Translations under genes and position numbers: made by a program | Notes under the pieces: model-generated | What the model was told of the DNA's origin: nothing | Databases searched by the model: none | What the model saw: the letters and a program-made list of their open reading frames with translations, nothing else | DNA from: Bradyrhizobium sp. PSBB068 | GTDB lineage: Bacteria; Pseudomonadota; Alphaproteobacteria; Rhizobiales; Xanthobacteraceae | DNA length: 64,000 nt | Assembly: GCA_016839165.1 (NCBI GenBank) | Contig: CP069300.1 | Location: 3,038,001 to 3,102,000 of the forward strand | Reading direction: 5' to 3' | Shown here: positions 20,173-27,678 of the stretch, one piece after another | How the letters are laid out: every line of letters starts with the position of its first letter | How positions within the stretch are numbered: the first letter of the stretch is position 1

Positions 20173-20273
20173 GCAGGGGACTCAAGACGGATTCGATTTG
20201 ATCGAAGCAGGCTGGGCGGCCATAATCGTCGCGCCTGCTTCGTCTGATTTCTGCCATCCAGTGAGGCCGACCC

Positions 20274-20726
20274 ATGCCAGCATTGATCACCTTCGGGCGG
20301 ATTCTGTTCGCCGTGCTGTTCCTCTATTCGGGAGCAAGCAAGCTGTTCGGCATCCAGGCGACGGCGGACGTGCTCGCGGCCAAGGTGACGATTCCTGCGA
20401 TCGTTGCGCCCTATGCGCAGCAGATCGAGACCTTTGTCGGCATGCCGTTCATGCAGCTGCTGGCGATTGCGGTCGGTTGCTTTGAGATCCTCGCCGGGCT
20501 GATGATCGCGGTGAACGTACTGGCGCGGTTCTTCGCGCTGCTGCTGATCATCTTCGTGTGCGTCACCACCTTCTACTTCCACGATTTCTGGAATCAGCCG
20601 GCGCCCGACAACCTCAGGACGCTGATCGACGCGCTGAAGAACCTGTCGCTGATCGGCGCGCTGTTCATCATCGCCGGCTACGGCCGCGGCCCGCGCCGCG
20701 ACGATCCGGCGTATGGGGATGTGTAG
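20274..20726 (+). CDS. DoxX family membrane protein
   Basis: A 150-residue protein with four hydrophobic helices, typical of the DoxX/MauE-like group. The N-terminus MPALITFGRILFAVLFLYSG and the motif GASKLFG are characteristic, and a Gly-rich third helix (LLAIAVGCFEILAGLMIAV) follows. Family members are linked to respiratory or thiol redox functions, but the role here is not defined. It lies 101 bases after maeB on the same strand; co-transcription is possible. Confidence 0.85.
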   Translation: MPALITFGRILFAVLFLYSGASKLFGIQATADVLAAKVTIPAIVAPYAQQIETFVGMPFMQLLAIAVGCFEILAGLMIAVNVLARFFALLLIIFVCVTTFYFHDFWNQPAPDNLRTLIDALKNLSLIGALFIIAGYGRGPRRDDPAYGDV

Positions 20727-20742
20727 GACAATGCGCAATTGC

Positions 20743-20830
20743 GTAGGGCGGATTAGCGAATCGTAATCCGCCGACCGGCACATTGGGTGCGAGAGGCGGC
20801 GGGTTACGCCTTCGGCTAACCCGCCCTACG
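20743..20830. repeat. Palindromic intergenic repeat (GTAGGGCGGATTAGC type)
   Basis: The ends GTAGGGCGG and CCGCCCTAC are reverse complements. Further in, GATTAGCGAATCGTAATC and GGGTTACGCCTTCGGCTAAC are related AT-containing arms, so the element folds into a branched hairpin. It fills the gap between the convergent DoxX and DHFR-like genes. It resembles the elements at 11900 and 60493 in layout but differs in sequence, so it is probably another repeat family. Confidence 0.75.
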
Positions 20831-20839
20831 AGAAAGTCT

Positions 20840-21397
20840 TCAACCTGCCCGCCGCCACGGTGTGACGCTGACGTCGTGCTCTGCGTCGATCAGCTGCGGC
20901 GCGCCGGGGTGCAGGCCGTGCGCTGATAGCACCTGCTGCGGGGTGCGCGCAGGCACGCCAGGAAAGCACGGCTCGCCGTCGGGGATGCGCACCTTCCACG
21001 CGACCGAGAGCCAGAACGTGTCGTAGCGGTCCATGAACATGCCGAACACGCGGGGACCGCCGATGATCGCGACCATGCCCGAGGTCACGCCGGCCTCGCG
21101 GCGCGCCGTGTCGAACGGGCAGCCGGCAGGATTCCACAGCAGCGCCTTTGGATTGGTCGGATCGGACGCGATCGCCGCGACCTTGCCGGTCAGGATCAGG
21201 CGGCGGCGCTTCGGCGCGTTCGGCTGCTCTTCCTGGGAATGGCGGCCGTGCACGACGAGGTCGGCGCGCTCGAGCGCCGCGGTGAAGAATTCCTTGTCGC
21301 CTTCGATCTTGAGTTCGTCAGGCATCACGTTGTGCGCATTGGCCAGCCGGCCATCGGCCGAGACGATGACGAAACCCTCGATACGCAACTCAGACAC
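20840..21397 (-). CDS. Dihydrofolate reductase / RibD C-terminal-like protein
   Basis: A protein of about 185 residues with the DHFR-like Rossmann-type fold: EGFVIVSADGRLANAHNVMP at the N-terminus, ADLVVHGRHSQ, and the NADPH-loop stretch GMVAIIGGPRVFGMFM. The catalytic substrate residues of true folate reductases are not clear, so the substrate is open. The reading frame is open far upstream inside the deacetylase gene. The GTG at 21397 (MSELRIEGFV) is the best start and lies 20 bases after the deacetylase stop; no strong ribosome-binding site is seen. Both genes form a probable operon. Confidence 0.75.
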   Translation of the reverse strand: MSELRIEGFVIVSADGRLANAHNVMPDELKIEGDKEFFTAALERADLVVHGRHSQEEQPNAPKRRRLILTGKVAAIASDPTNPKALLWNPAGCPFDTARREAGVTSGMVAIIGGPRVFGMFMDRYDTFWLSVAWKVRIPDGEPCFPGVPARTPQQVLSAHGLHPGAPQLIDAEHDVSVTPWRRAG

Positions 21398-21417
21398 CGA
21401 GACGATCGCCGGCGCTT

Positions 21418-22401
21418 TTACTGATCGACGGTGGTGACGACGCTGTTGACCGGCCGCGAGCTCACGGTCGGCAGCTTGACGTCCTTGGCGAGATCCTGCT
21501 CGTATTGCGGCAGCACGGTCGCCGGGAACTTGGCGCGCATCGCGACCACCTTGAAGCCGCCGGCCTTGAGCTGCGTCAGCAGCGTCGGCAGAGCTTCCGC
21601 GGTGTGCTTCTGGAAGTCGTGCATCAGGATGATGCCCTTGCCGAGCTTGGCGAGCTTCTTCATCACGGTGTCGACCACCTGTTGCGAGTTCTTCGACTTG
21701 AAGTCGAAGGAGTCGAGGTCGCAGGAGAAGATCGCGATGTTCCGGTTGCCGAGATAGGTGACCATTTCCGGCGGATGCTGCAGCGCCGGGAAGCGGAAGA
21801 ACGGCGAGGGTGAGGTCTCGAGCGCCCACTTCACCGCAGCGAGGCCGCGCTCGATCTCGTCTTTCTTCTGATCCTCGGTCAGCTTCTTGTTGTTCAGGTT
21901 CTCGTGCGACCAGGTGTGCGAGCCGACGGTGTGACCGGCGGCATAGACCTGACGCAGGATTTCAGGGTGATAGGTGGCGTGCTTGCCGATCGGGAAGAAG
22001 ATGCCCGTGGTGCATTCGTCCGCCAGCGCCTTCAGCACCGCCGGCGTGTTGCCCGGCCAAGGTCCGTCGTCGAAGGTCAGCACCACTTCATGGTCGCGCA
22101 GGAAGTCGAGCTGCTTGAAATGCTCGAAGCCAAAGCCCGGTCCGCCCGTCGTGTCGATCTCGACCGTGCGGGCAACGCCGAGCGCGTTCGGATTGTTGCA
22201 GGCGGCACGCGCCGGCTGAGGCGCTTGCTTCGGCGGCGCGGCTGCGGTGGCTGGCGCGGGCGCCGCCGCGGCAGGCGCTGGAGCGGCGGCCGCGGGAGCC
22301 GCTGCGGCGCCCTTGGCCGGCGGCGTCTGCTGCGACCAAGCCGCGCTCGACGCGAGCAACGATACGGTCCCTGCGAAAATCAGACCTGCTGCAATGCGCA
22401 T
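21418..22401 (-). CDS. Secreted polysaccharide deacetylase (NodB-homology domain)
   Basis: A 327-residue exported protein. A signal peptide covers about residues 1-23 (cleavage near AAWSQQ), and an Ala/Pro-rich flexible linker runs to about residue 65. The NodB domain follows with EVVLTFDDGPWPGNT (catalytic and metal Asp), HTVGSHTWSHENL (metal-binding His pair) and FFRFPALQHPPE. CE4 enzymes deacetylate N- or O-acetylated glycans such as peptidoglycan or chitin oligomers; it is not the nodulation NodB itself, given its long linker and context. Downstream is a DHFR-like gene, an unusual partner. Confidence 0.88.
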   Translation of the reverse strand: MRIAAGLIFAGTVSLLASSAAWSQQTPPAKGAAAAPAAAAPAPAAAAPAPATAAAPPKQAPQPARAACNNPNALGVARTVEIDTTGGPGFGFEHFKQLDFLRDHEVVLTFDDGPWPGNTPAVLKALADECTTGIFFPIGKHATYHPEILRQVYAAGHTVGSHTWSHENLNNKKLTEDQKKDEIERGLAAVKWALETSPSPFFRFPALQHPPEMVTYLGNRNIAIFSCDLDSFDFKSKNSQQVVDTVMKKLAKLGKGIILMHDFQKHTAEALPTLLTQLKAGGFKVVAMRAKFPATVLPQYEQDLAKDVKLPTVSSRPVNSVVTTVDQ

Positions 22402-22565
22402 GGCGTGTTTCCCTGCTGATCGCGTTCCGGGTGGCGGCCTTGCCGCGACCGGGCCGCTTTCGCCCCCAACTCATCGTACCCTAGTCGCAGTGGCGGCGCC
22501 AAGGCAATGAACCTGGCGGGGTTGTGTCCGAAATCCCAGTTAATTCCGGGGATTATCGGTGCTTC

Positions 22566-23135
22566 TCAAGCCGCCGCCAAAGCCCGTGCGATCCCGGTCT
22601 TGATACGGGTGTCGTCGGGCGTCACCGACTCAGGGAAGGCGTCGGCGATGTAGCCGTCGCGGCCGATCAGGTATTTGTGGAAATTCCAGCGTGGCACGTC
22701 CTTCGGACGCGCTTCCGCCGCCCACCGGTAAAATGGATGCGCGTTTGGGCCCTTGACCACGGCTTTCGCCGCGATCGGAAAGGTGACGCCGTATTGATGC
22801 TGCGCGGTCTCGGCGATCTCGGTCGGGCCGCCGGGTTCCTGGCTGCCGAAATCATTGGATGGTACGCCGATGATGACGAAGCCACGATCGCGGAATTCGG
22901 TCCACAATTGCTGCAGGCCGGCATATTGCGGCGTGAAGCCACAGAGTGAGGCCGTGTTCACGATCATCAGGGGATGGCCGGCATAGTCGGCCAGGCGAAT
23001 GTCGCCGCCGGACAATGCCGGAAATGAGAAGGCATAGGCGGTGATCCGGCTCATCGCGGGCTGCTCGGCATGCAGCGCGCGGGAGCCTGCGGCGGCGGAG
23101 AAGGCCGCCATGATCAGTGTCCTGCGGTTCATCAT
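22566..23135 (-). CDS. Glutathione peroxidase family thiol peroxidase, exported
   Basis: A 189-residue protein that reduces peroxides. The N-terminus MMNRRTLIMAAFSAAAGSRA is a signal peptide, so it is probably periplasmic. Active-site Cys lies in VNTASLCGFTPQYAGLQQLW; the conserved GVPSNDFGSQEPG and the Trp in WNFHKYLIGRDG complete the catalytic set. Cys replaces selenocysteine, as usual in bacteria. The ATG at 23135 was chosen over the longer frame start because the signal peptide begins there and GGGGA lies seven bases upstream. Confidence 0.9.
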   Translation of the reverse strand: MMNRRTLIMAAFSAAAGSRALHAEQPAMSRITAYAFSFPALSGGDIRLADYAGHPLMIVNTASLCGFTPQYAGLQQLWTEFRDRGFVIIGVPSNDFGSQEPGGPTEIAETAQHQYGVTFPIAAKAVVKGPNAHPFYRWAAEARPKDVPRWNFHKYLIGRDGYIADAFPESVTPDDTRIKTGIARALAAA

Positions 23136-23215
23136 GGTCTCGTCCCCGGAACGGATGCGGGGCATCATAGTCCGGCGGGCAGGCGCAGGCATTCAACAAG
23201 CCGTTATAGAGGGGC

Positions 23216-24967
23216 TCAGCGCAGCGGCAGGATGAAGTCGGTGCCTTCGCCGGTCTCGCCCTGGTTCACGCCGAGGTCGGAGACGATGATCGAACCGCCG
23301 GTGCCGAGCGCTTCATTGATCCGCGCCATCACGTCGGATGGAATCGAGATGCGGTCGAGTGCTTCGGCCGGGCTGTTGGTCGCCGGCTGCGGCTTGGCCT
23401 CGACCGGTGCTGCGGCCGCGACCTTGCGGCGATGCGAGGCGCGCTCCTCGACGTCGATGCGGGCGGCGTTGCGGGCCGGCAGCGTCACCACCGACCAGCG
23501 CAGCAGGTTGGCATCTGATTTGTCGGCTTCCGCGGTGAACACATGGGTGCCGAGCGGCCGATCGCTGGCCGCGATCGTCACCGGCACCTCGAACAGCGGC
23601 GCAAAGTTCTGCCGCACATAGAGCTTGGAATCCTTGCGGCTGATGAACACCGCGATCTGGCCGGCGCGCTTCGACACGTCGATCTTGGCGATGCCGGGCA
23701 ACCGTGCCGGATCCTTGGCCGGATCCTTGGCCGGATCCTTGGCGATATCCTTGTTGGCGTCGGGCGCATCGGCCGCGGTTGCGGCCTCGGCGGGCTTGTC
23801 GGCGCTCTTGGTCGCGCCGGCCTTGGAAGCTTCGCTGTTGGGCGCCGCGGCGACATCAGGCTTCGCAGCATCCGGCTTCGGCTCGTCGGCCTTGGCTTCG
23901 GCCTTCGCCGGGTCGTTCGCCGAGACCTCGGTCTTTGGAGTGTCGGTGCTGCCGGTGGTTTCGCCGACCGTCTTGTCGTCGGCGGCAACGCTGCCGTTGC
24001 CGGCGGAATTGGTCTCTGCCGGCTTGTCGGCTGTCGCAGTCGCGGGCTTCGTCGGCTGCGACGGGTCCGCTGCCAGCTTCTCCGCGATGGGATCGCTCGC
24101 CGCGGCCGACGCGTCGGACATCGTCACCGACGCGCTCGCCGCCGGCATCGCGCCGCTGGCGTCGGCGGTGTGGGTATTGTCGCGCAGCGACGCGGCGGCG
24201 GCATGGCCGACGCTGCTGCGCAAATCGAGACCGGTCTGCGGCTTGTCCGCGCCCTTGTCGCTCTTGACGCCGAGCGGCGCATCCATCTTCAGAATCTCGT
24301 CCGCCACCGGCTGCTGCGGCGCGACCTTCTGCGTCACCAGCAACGGGTGCGAGAAATTCTCCGGCGAGATCGTGCCGGGCGTCACGAACACGCGGGCGCC
24401 CATCCGCGTCCAATTGTACATCTTGACCGCGAACGACATCGGCATGCGGATGCAGCCATGGGAGGCCGGATAGCCGGGCAGTACACCGGCGTGCATGGCG
24501 ATCCCCGACCAGGTGATGCGCTGCATGTACGGCATCGGCGCGCCGCTGTAGATGTTGGACTGGTGGTACTTCTGCTTCTGGATGACGCTGAAGACACCCA
24601 TCGGGGTCGAGTGTCCCTTCATGCCTGTCGACACCGGGCTCTCGGCGTAGAGGCCGTTGGCGTCGTAGACGCTGACCCGCTGGTGGTCGATCGAGACCGA
24701 GATGATCAGGGGACCCTGCGGCTTGCTGCCGGCCTCCTTCTCGATCGCCGGAGTCTTCTTGGCCGGGTTGCGCTTCGGCTTTGGCCGAACCGGCTGCGGC
24801 ATCGGCTCGACATCGCCGTAATAGGCGGAGTCACGGTTCCAGTAGAACAGCGCTGCATCGGCTTGCGAGGAGGCGGCAATGGTGCCCGCCGCCGTCAGAA
24901 TTGCAAACTGCCAGAACCGCCCATTCGCAGAATCAAAAATAGAAATCCGATGTCCGCTTGCGCGCAT
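23216..24967 (-). CDS. L,D-transpeptidase with long low-complexity linker
   Basis: A periplasmic YkuD-type enzyme that makes 3-3 peptidoglycan cross-links or anchors outer-membrane proteins. After a signal-like N-terminus (from the ATG at 24967, MRASGHRISIF) comes the catalytic domain at about residues 90-230 with GVFSVIQKQKYHQSNIYSG and the active-site motif YPASHGCIRMPM. Residues about 240-460 are Ala/Lys/Asp-rich and probably disordered, ending in four KDPA-type units. The last 120 residues look like a second folded domain (QIAVFISRKDSKLYVRQNF), perhaps a second degenerate YkuD half. Length 583 residues is long for the family. Confidence 0.88.
   Translation of the reverse strand: MRASGHRISIFDSANGRFWQFAILTAAGTIAASSQADAALFYWNRDSAYYGDVEPMPQPVRPKPKRNPAKKTPAIEKEAGSKPQGPLIISVSIDHQRVSVYDANGLYAESPVSTGMKGHSTPMGVFSVIQKQKYHQSNIYSGAPMPYMQRITWSGIAMHAGVLPGYPASHGCIRMPMSFAVKMYNWTRMGARVFVTPGTISPENFSHPLLVTQKVAPQQPVADEILKMDAPLGVKSDKGADKPQTGLDLRSSVGHAAAASLRDNTHTADASGAMPAASASVTMSDASAAASDPIAEKLAADPSQPTKPATATADKPAETNSAGNGSVAADDKTVGETTGSTDTPKTEVSANDPAKAEAKADEPKPDAAKPDVAAAPNSEASKAGATKSADKPAEAATAADAPDANKDIAKDPAKDPAKDPARLPGIAKIDVSKRAGQIAVFISRKDSKLYVRQNFAPLFEVPVTIAASDRPLGTHVFTAEADKSDANLLRWSVVTLPARNAARIDVEERASHRRKVAAAAPVEAKPQPATNSPAEALDRISIPSDVMARINEALGTGGSIIVSDLGVNQGETGEGTDFILPLR
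23703..23747. repeat. Tandem 12-base repeat inside the L,D-transpeptidase gene
   Basis: The unit GGATCCTTGGCC occurs three times in a row, followed by a degenerate fourth (GATATCCTTG). Read on the minus strand it encodes KDPA repeats near the end of the disordered linker. Copy number could vary by slippage and would keep the frame. Confidence 0.85.
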
Positions 24968-25189
24968 ATTCCGAATCCCAGTCCAAACTATTCCTTGGTT
25001 GTCGCAGACGCGGAATGCGTTCACCAGCGCAAGCGATCTAACCCTTCCGTGAGCGGCGAATTTTCGACGAAAGAGTAGCAAAAAAGCCTCACAAGAGGTT
25101 AAAGCGCCCGGTCTGATCACCGAACTGTCAGCGCCTTCCTGTGCGGCGTTTGCGCACTACATAGGCGAGACCCACCCGCGGAGACCTCT

Positions 25190-25759
25190 ATGACATCGAG
25201 AACTGTGAGCTTGTGTGACGTGCGTCGGATGTCTCGACGGGGCTGTGCGGCGCTGCTGGTGTTGCTGACCTCGTTGGTGACCCTGGGGCAGGCAGTTCCC
25301 GCGATCGCAGCCGACGAACCGGACCTGATCTTCCGCCGCTCGACGGTGTTCAAATGGGTGAGCCCCAACGACAAGCTCGCGACCTATGGCGTCGACGACC
25401 CCGAAGTCGACGGCGTCGCCTGTCACTTTACGGTGCCGGAGAAGGGCGGCTTCAAGGGCTGGCTCGGCCTCGCCGAAGAAGTCTCCGATATCTCGCTGGC
25501 TTGCCGGCAGATCGGGCCGATCCGCTTCAAGAACAAGCTCGGCCAGGGCGACGACATGTTCCGGCAGCGACGGTCGCTGTTCTTCAAGAAGATGCAGATC
25601 GTGCGCGGCTGCGACGCCAAGCGCAATGTGCTGGTTTACATGGTCTATTCGGACAAGCTGATCGAGGGCTCGCCGAAGAACTCCACGTCATCGGTGCCGA
25701 TCATGCCATGGGGCGCGACCGATGCCGCCGTGCAGAAGTGCGGCGAGTTCATTCAGTAG
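25190..25759 (+). CDS. creA: CreA family periplasmic protein
   Basis: A 189-residue exported protein of the CreA family, whose function is not known although it is widespread in Proteobacteria. A signal peptide ends near residue 40 (VPAIAADEPDLIF). Family motifs are VGxVxT-like VFKWVSPNDKLATYGVDDP, GVACHFTVPEKGGFKGWLGLAEE, DISLACRQIGPI and MQIVRGCDAKRNVLVYMVYS. Four conserved cysteines suggest disulfides. It is divergent from the transpeptidase gene. Confidence 0.9.
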   Translation: MTSRTVSLCDVRRMSRRGCAALLVLLTSLVTLGQAVPAIAADEPDLIFRRSTVFKWVSPNDKLATYGVDDPEVDGVACHFTVPEKGGFKGWLGLAEEVSDISLACRQIGPIRFKNKLGQGDDMFRQRRSLFFKKMQIVRGCDAKRNVLVYMVYSDKLIEGSPKNSTSSVPIMPWGATDAAVQKCGEFIQ

Positions 25760-25802
25760 CAGAAGCAGGGGCTTGGCCCGGGTGGTTCAAGCAACTGGCG
25801 AG

Positions 25803-26030
25803 CTAGCGCTTGGTTTGCCCGAACTGGTTCGCGCGCATGCTGAAGCCCGGCTTGAGCTTTGAGTCGCGGCAGCCGACGAGGCGGACCAGCTTCTGCGGCG
25901 CGCACTCATTGTCGCCCATCACATGAGCACCCTGCTGCGGCATCGCGGCGGTCATCTGCTGCCGCTGGCCGGACTTGCCGGCCACGGATTCATTGCCAAC
26001 ACCGATGTTGCCATTGCCCACGACTGACAT
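25803..26030 (-). CDS. Small hypothetical protein
   Basis: A 75-residue frame starting MSVVGNGNIGVGNESVAGKS, with an acidic Cys-containing middle (GDNECAPQKLVRLVGCRDS). No signal peptide, helix or family is evident. A TGA lies just upstream in frame, so the ATG at 26030 or a later start must be used; GAGGG abuts the ATG, which is too close for a good ribosome-binding site. It may be a real short gene, but support is limited to frame and composition. Confidence 0.4.
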   Translation of the reverse strand: MSVVGNGNIGVGNESVAGKSGQRQQMTAAMPQQGAHVMGDNECAPQKLVRLVGCRDSKLKPGFSMRANQFGQTKR

Positions 26031-26457
26031 CCCTCGTTGGATTGGATCGTTGGATCACGATCATGACAACGTGCCACCGCGGAGATGGTTGCACGGTGCC
26101 CAGATGAGTCGACCGAACCGTCCGCTGGTTCACGCCGCCCTTCTGCGCTGCTTCCTGTCTCAGCAGAGGAAAGTTAAGAAAGCGCGGTAGCCCACTCAAT
26201 TCGCAGGCATAATCGAACCACCGACAGCCGGGTCGGTTGACCGCTCGAAATCTTGATCAGGCTGCTTTATCGAGCGCCACCATTGAAAGCATTGGGATTT
26301 TCCGCCGAATGTTTCGTCGAGCATCGGCCGACGAAACAATTCTCATTCCGACGAAACCATTTTCGGCTTGTTCCGCAGAACTCCCGAAACGGCAGATCGT
26401 TATCAATCCGTCAACACAACGGCGCCAGGCGCCGACCCGAATGACGGAGACTGTCAG
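26031..26457. other. 427-base region without a convincing gene
   Basis: Overlapping short frames exist on both strands, but none has a ribosome-binding site, signal peptide or plausible composition. The region has lower GC than its neighbours and contains the GACGAAAC repeat cluster (separate entry). It probably carries the promoter of the 52-residue secreted protein that starts at 26458 and the promoter of the opposite small gene. Confidence 0.5.
26311..26357. promoter_or_regulatory. Three GACGAAAC motifs, possible operator
   Basis: GTTTCGTCG (26311-26319) and CGACGAAAC (26329-26337) form a perfect nine-base inverted repeat, and a third direct copy CGACGAAAC follows at 26349-26357. Further on, AGAAC-N16-CGTT at about 26387-26412 resembles an EcfG-type general-stress promoter but with one base off in the -35 element. 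All lie upstream of the small secreted protein at 26458. The binding protein is unknown. Confidence 0.4.
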
Positions 26458-26616
26458 ATGCGGACCATGAGCCTTATCCTCGCCTTCGCCTTCGTGATGG
26501 CCGGTTCGTCGATGGCCGGGACCCCCGACAACGGTTTGCCCGGCATCGGCACCTTCTCCTATAACGGCTCGCCGGTCGTCACCTCGGCCCCGATGGTGGT
26601 GGCGCAGGCCAACTGA
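26458..26616 (+). CDS. Very small secreted protein (52 residues)
   Basis: From the ATG at 26458 it reads MRTMSLILAFAFVMAGSSMA, a complete signal peptide with cleavage probably at SMA-GT, leaving a mature peptide of about 30 residues with NGLPGIGTFSYNGSPVV. GGAGA lies eight bases upstream, which decides this start over the longer open frame. The short mature part has no Cys. Function unknown; it is followed after 39 bases by another small exported protein, and both may form one transcript. Confidence 0.65.
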   Translation: MRTMSLILAFAFVMAGSSMAGTPDNGLPGIGTFSYNGSPVVTSAPMVVAQAN

Positions 26617-26655
26617 TCGCGACGCGCAAAACAGAAACGCCGGTAAAGGCTTCCC

Positions 26656-27063
26656 ATGTTGCTCCGAATTTGTTCCGCCGCGATGTTCGCATCGTTCGCC
26701 TTGACCGGCGTTTTGGCGGGTTCCGCGCAGGCCCAATCCCAACTTCCGCTCGAATCGATGCAGATCCGGTCGCTGTACCGGGTGCCTGAGCCGCGCGACG
26801 AATTCGTGCGCCAGTGCGCGCCGCATATGCTCGGCCGCTGGGCGCATCCGGAAGCCGTCTGCGGTTGCCTGCATGACCACGCGGCTGCGACGGTGGACGA
26901 TCCCGATCTGCGCCAGGCGCTGTTGCGCGGAATCAGCGAGACCGGCGTGCCGACCATCGAGACCGATTGGGTGCCGCCCTCCAAGCAAAGCGAAATCGGC
27001 CCGACGTTCACCAAGATCGCCAAGCCGACCCTGCAATGCATGTTCGAGCCGATCTCGAACTGA
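26656..27063 (+). CDS. Small exported hypothetical protein
   Basis: A 135-residue protein with a signal peptide (MLLRICSAAMFASFALTGVL, cleavage near SAQAQS). The mature part has four Cys (RQCAPHML, AVCGCLHDH, LQCMF) and a His-rich centre, which could hold a disulfide or metal site. The layout CxC...CLxD resembles small periplasmic proteins of rhizobia with no known function. A terminator hairpin follows the stop. Confidence 0.7.
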   Translation: MLLRICSAAMFASFALTGVLAGSAQAQSQLPLESMQIRSLYRVPEPRDEFVRQCAPHMLGRWAHPEAVCGCLHDHAAATVDDPDLRQALLRGISETGVPTIETDWVPPSKQSEIGPTFTKIAKPTLQCMFEPISN

Positions 27064-27092
27064 GTAGCGTTTCGATGTTGGGATGAAGGAAG

Positions 27093-27123
27093 CGCCTCCC
27101 GACAGCGAGGCGTTTTACTTTTT
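27093..27123 (+). terminator. Intrinsic terminator after the exported protein gene
   Basis: CGCCTC (27093-27098) pairs with GAGGCG (27107-27112) across an eight-base loop and is followed by TTTTACTTTTT. It lies 30 bases after the stop at 27063 and reaches into the 3' end of the opposite gene, whose stop is at 27115. Confidence 0.75.
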
Positions 27124-27360
27124 GGCGAGCCGCGGCACGCAGGTGAGGGTCCGAACCACACCGGTCTCGCTCAGCCTGGAGCCGATGACCTGCTTGATCT
27201 GCCCGGCCGGGCACGAACCATCATCGACGAGGACCCGCTGACCGACCCTCAGGTCGACGATGTCGCCCTCGCGCATCAAGGCCTGCTGCGCAGAGGCGGA
27301 GTGAGCGATCGCACCAAGTGCGACGGCGCCGACCAGCGCGACCAGCCTCATGCGCAGCAT
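27115..27360 (-). CDS. Small exported protein, probably periplasmic
   Basis: An 81-residue protein with a signal peptide (MLRMRLVALVGAVALGAIAH, cleavage near SASAQQ). The mature part (REGDIVDLRVGQRVLVDDGS, then CPAGQIKQVIGSRL and a second Cys near the end) looks like a small SH3-like or OB-like beta domain with one disulfide. GGAGA sits six bases before the ATG at 27360, which overrides the longer open frame. It starts 11 bases after the stop of the membrane protein at 27372, so the two are an operon. Function unknown. Confidence 0.7.
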   Translation of the reverse strand: MLRMRLVALVGAVALGAIAHSASAQQALMREGDIVDLRVGQRVLVDDGSCPAGQIKQVIGSRLSETGVVRTLTCVPRLAKK

Positions 27361-27371
27361 CGCTGTCTCCT

Positions 27372-27521
27372 TCACTTGTTCTGGATCTTGAGCCCGTCGG
27401 GGCCGACATTGATCTGCAAGCCTTCGGGTTGCTTCTTCGCCTGATAAAGATTGTAACCGAGCATGCCTGCGATCACGACCAGCGCGCCGATCACGAGATA
27501 CAGGACGTTGCGATTGGGCAT
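27372..27521 (-). CDS. Small single-pass membrane protein (49 residues)
   Basis: MPNRNVLYLVIGALVVIAGM starts a single transmembrane helix, followed by a soluble tail QAKKQPEGLQINVGPDGLKI that probably faces the periplasm. AAGGAG lies eight bases before the ATG at 27521; the open frame extends 15 codons further but without a ribosome-binding site. It is first in a two-gene operon with the exported protein at 27115-27360. I recall similar proteins in Bradyrhizobium, without known function. Confidence 0.7.
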   Translation of the reverse strand: MPNRNVLYLVIGALVVIAGMLGYNLYQAKKQPEGLQINVGPDGLKIQNK

Positions 27522-27589
27522 CCGGTATCTCCTTGGGCGGACACTGACTGAACGAGCGGCGACCATAGTCAGGCGGCTCCGATTCTCCT

Positions 27590-27650
27590 AGAGCATGATC
27601 CGGAAAAGTGCGAAGCGGTTTTCCGAAAAGACCATGCTCAAACAACGAGC
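27590..27650. repeat. Dispersed rhizobial intergenic repeat, copy B
   Basis: GAGCATGATCCGGAAAAGTGCG followed by AAGCGGTTTTCCGAAAAG and ending GACCATGCTC. Arms GAGCATG and CATGCTC pair, as do GGAAAAGTGCGAAGC and the GGTTTTCC block. The same core is found at 2094-2162. It lies between the small membrane-protein operon and the MocR gene. Confidence 0.8.
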
Positions 27651-27678
27651 TAAAGCGCCATGACGATTCAATCCAATC

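Noticed and set aside
21418..22401. Nodulation gene nodB
   Set aside because: Has a signal peptide and long Ala/Pro linker and no other nod genes nearby; a general CE4 deacetylase is more likely.
23703..23747. Short tandem repeat considered as CRISPR-like
   Set aside because: Units are 12 bases, contiguous, without spacers, in frame inside a gene.
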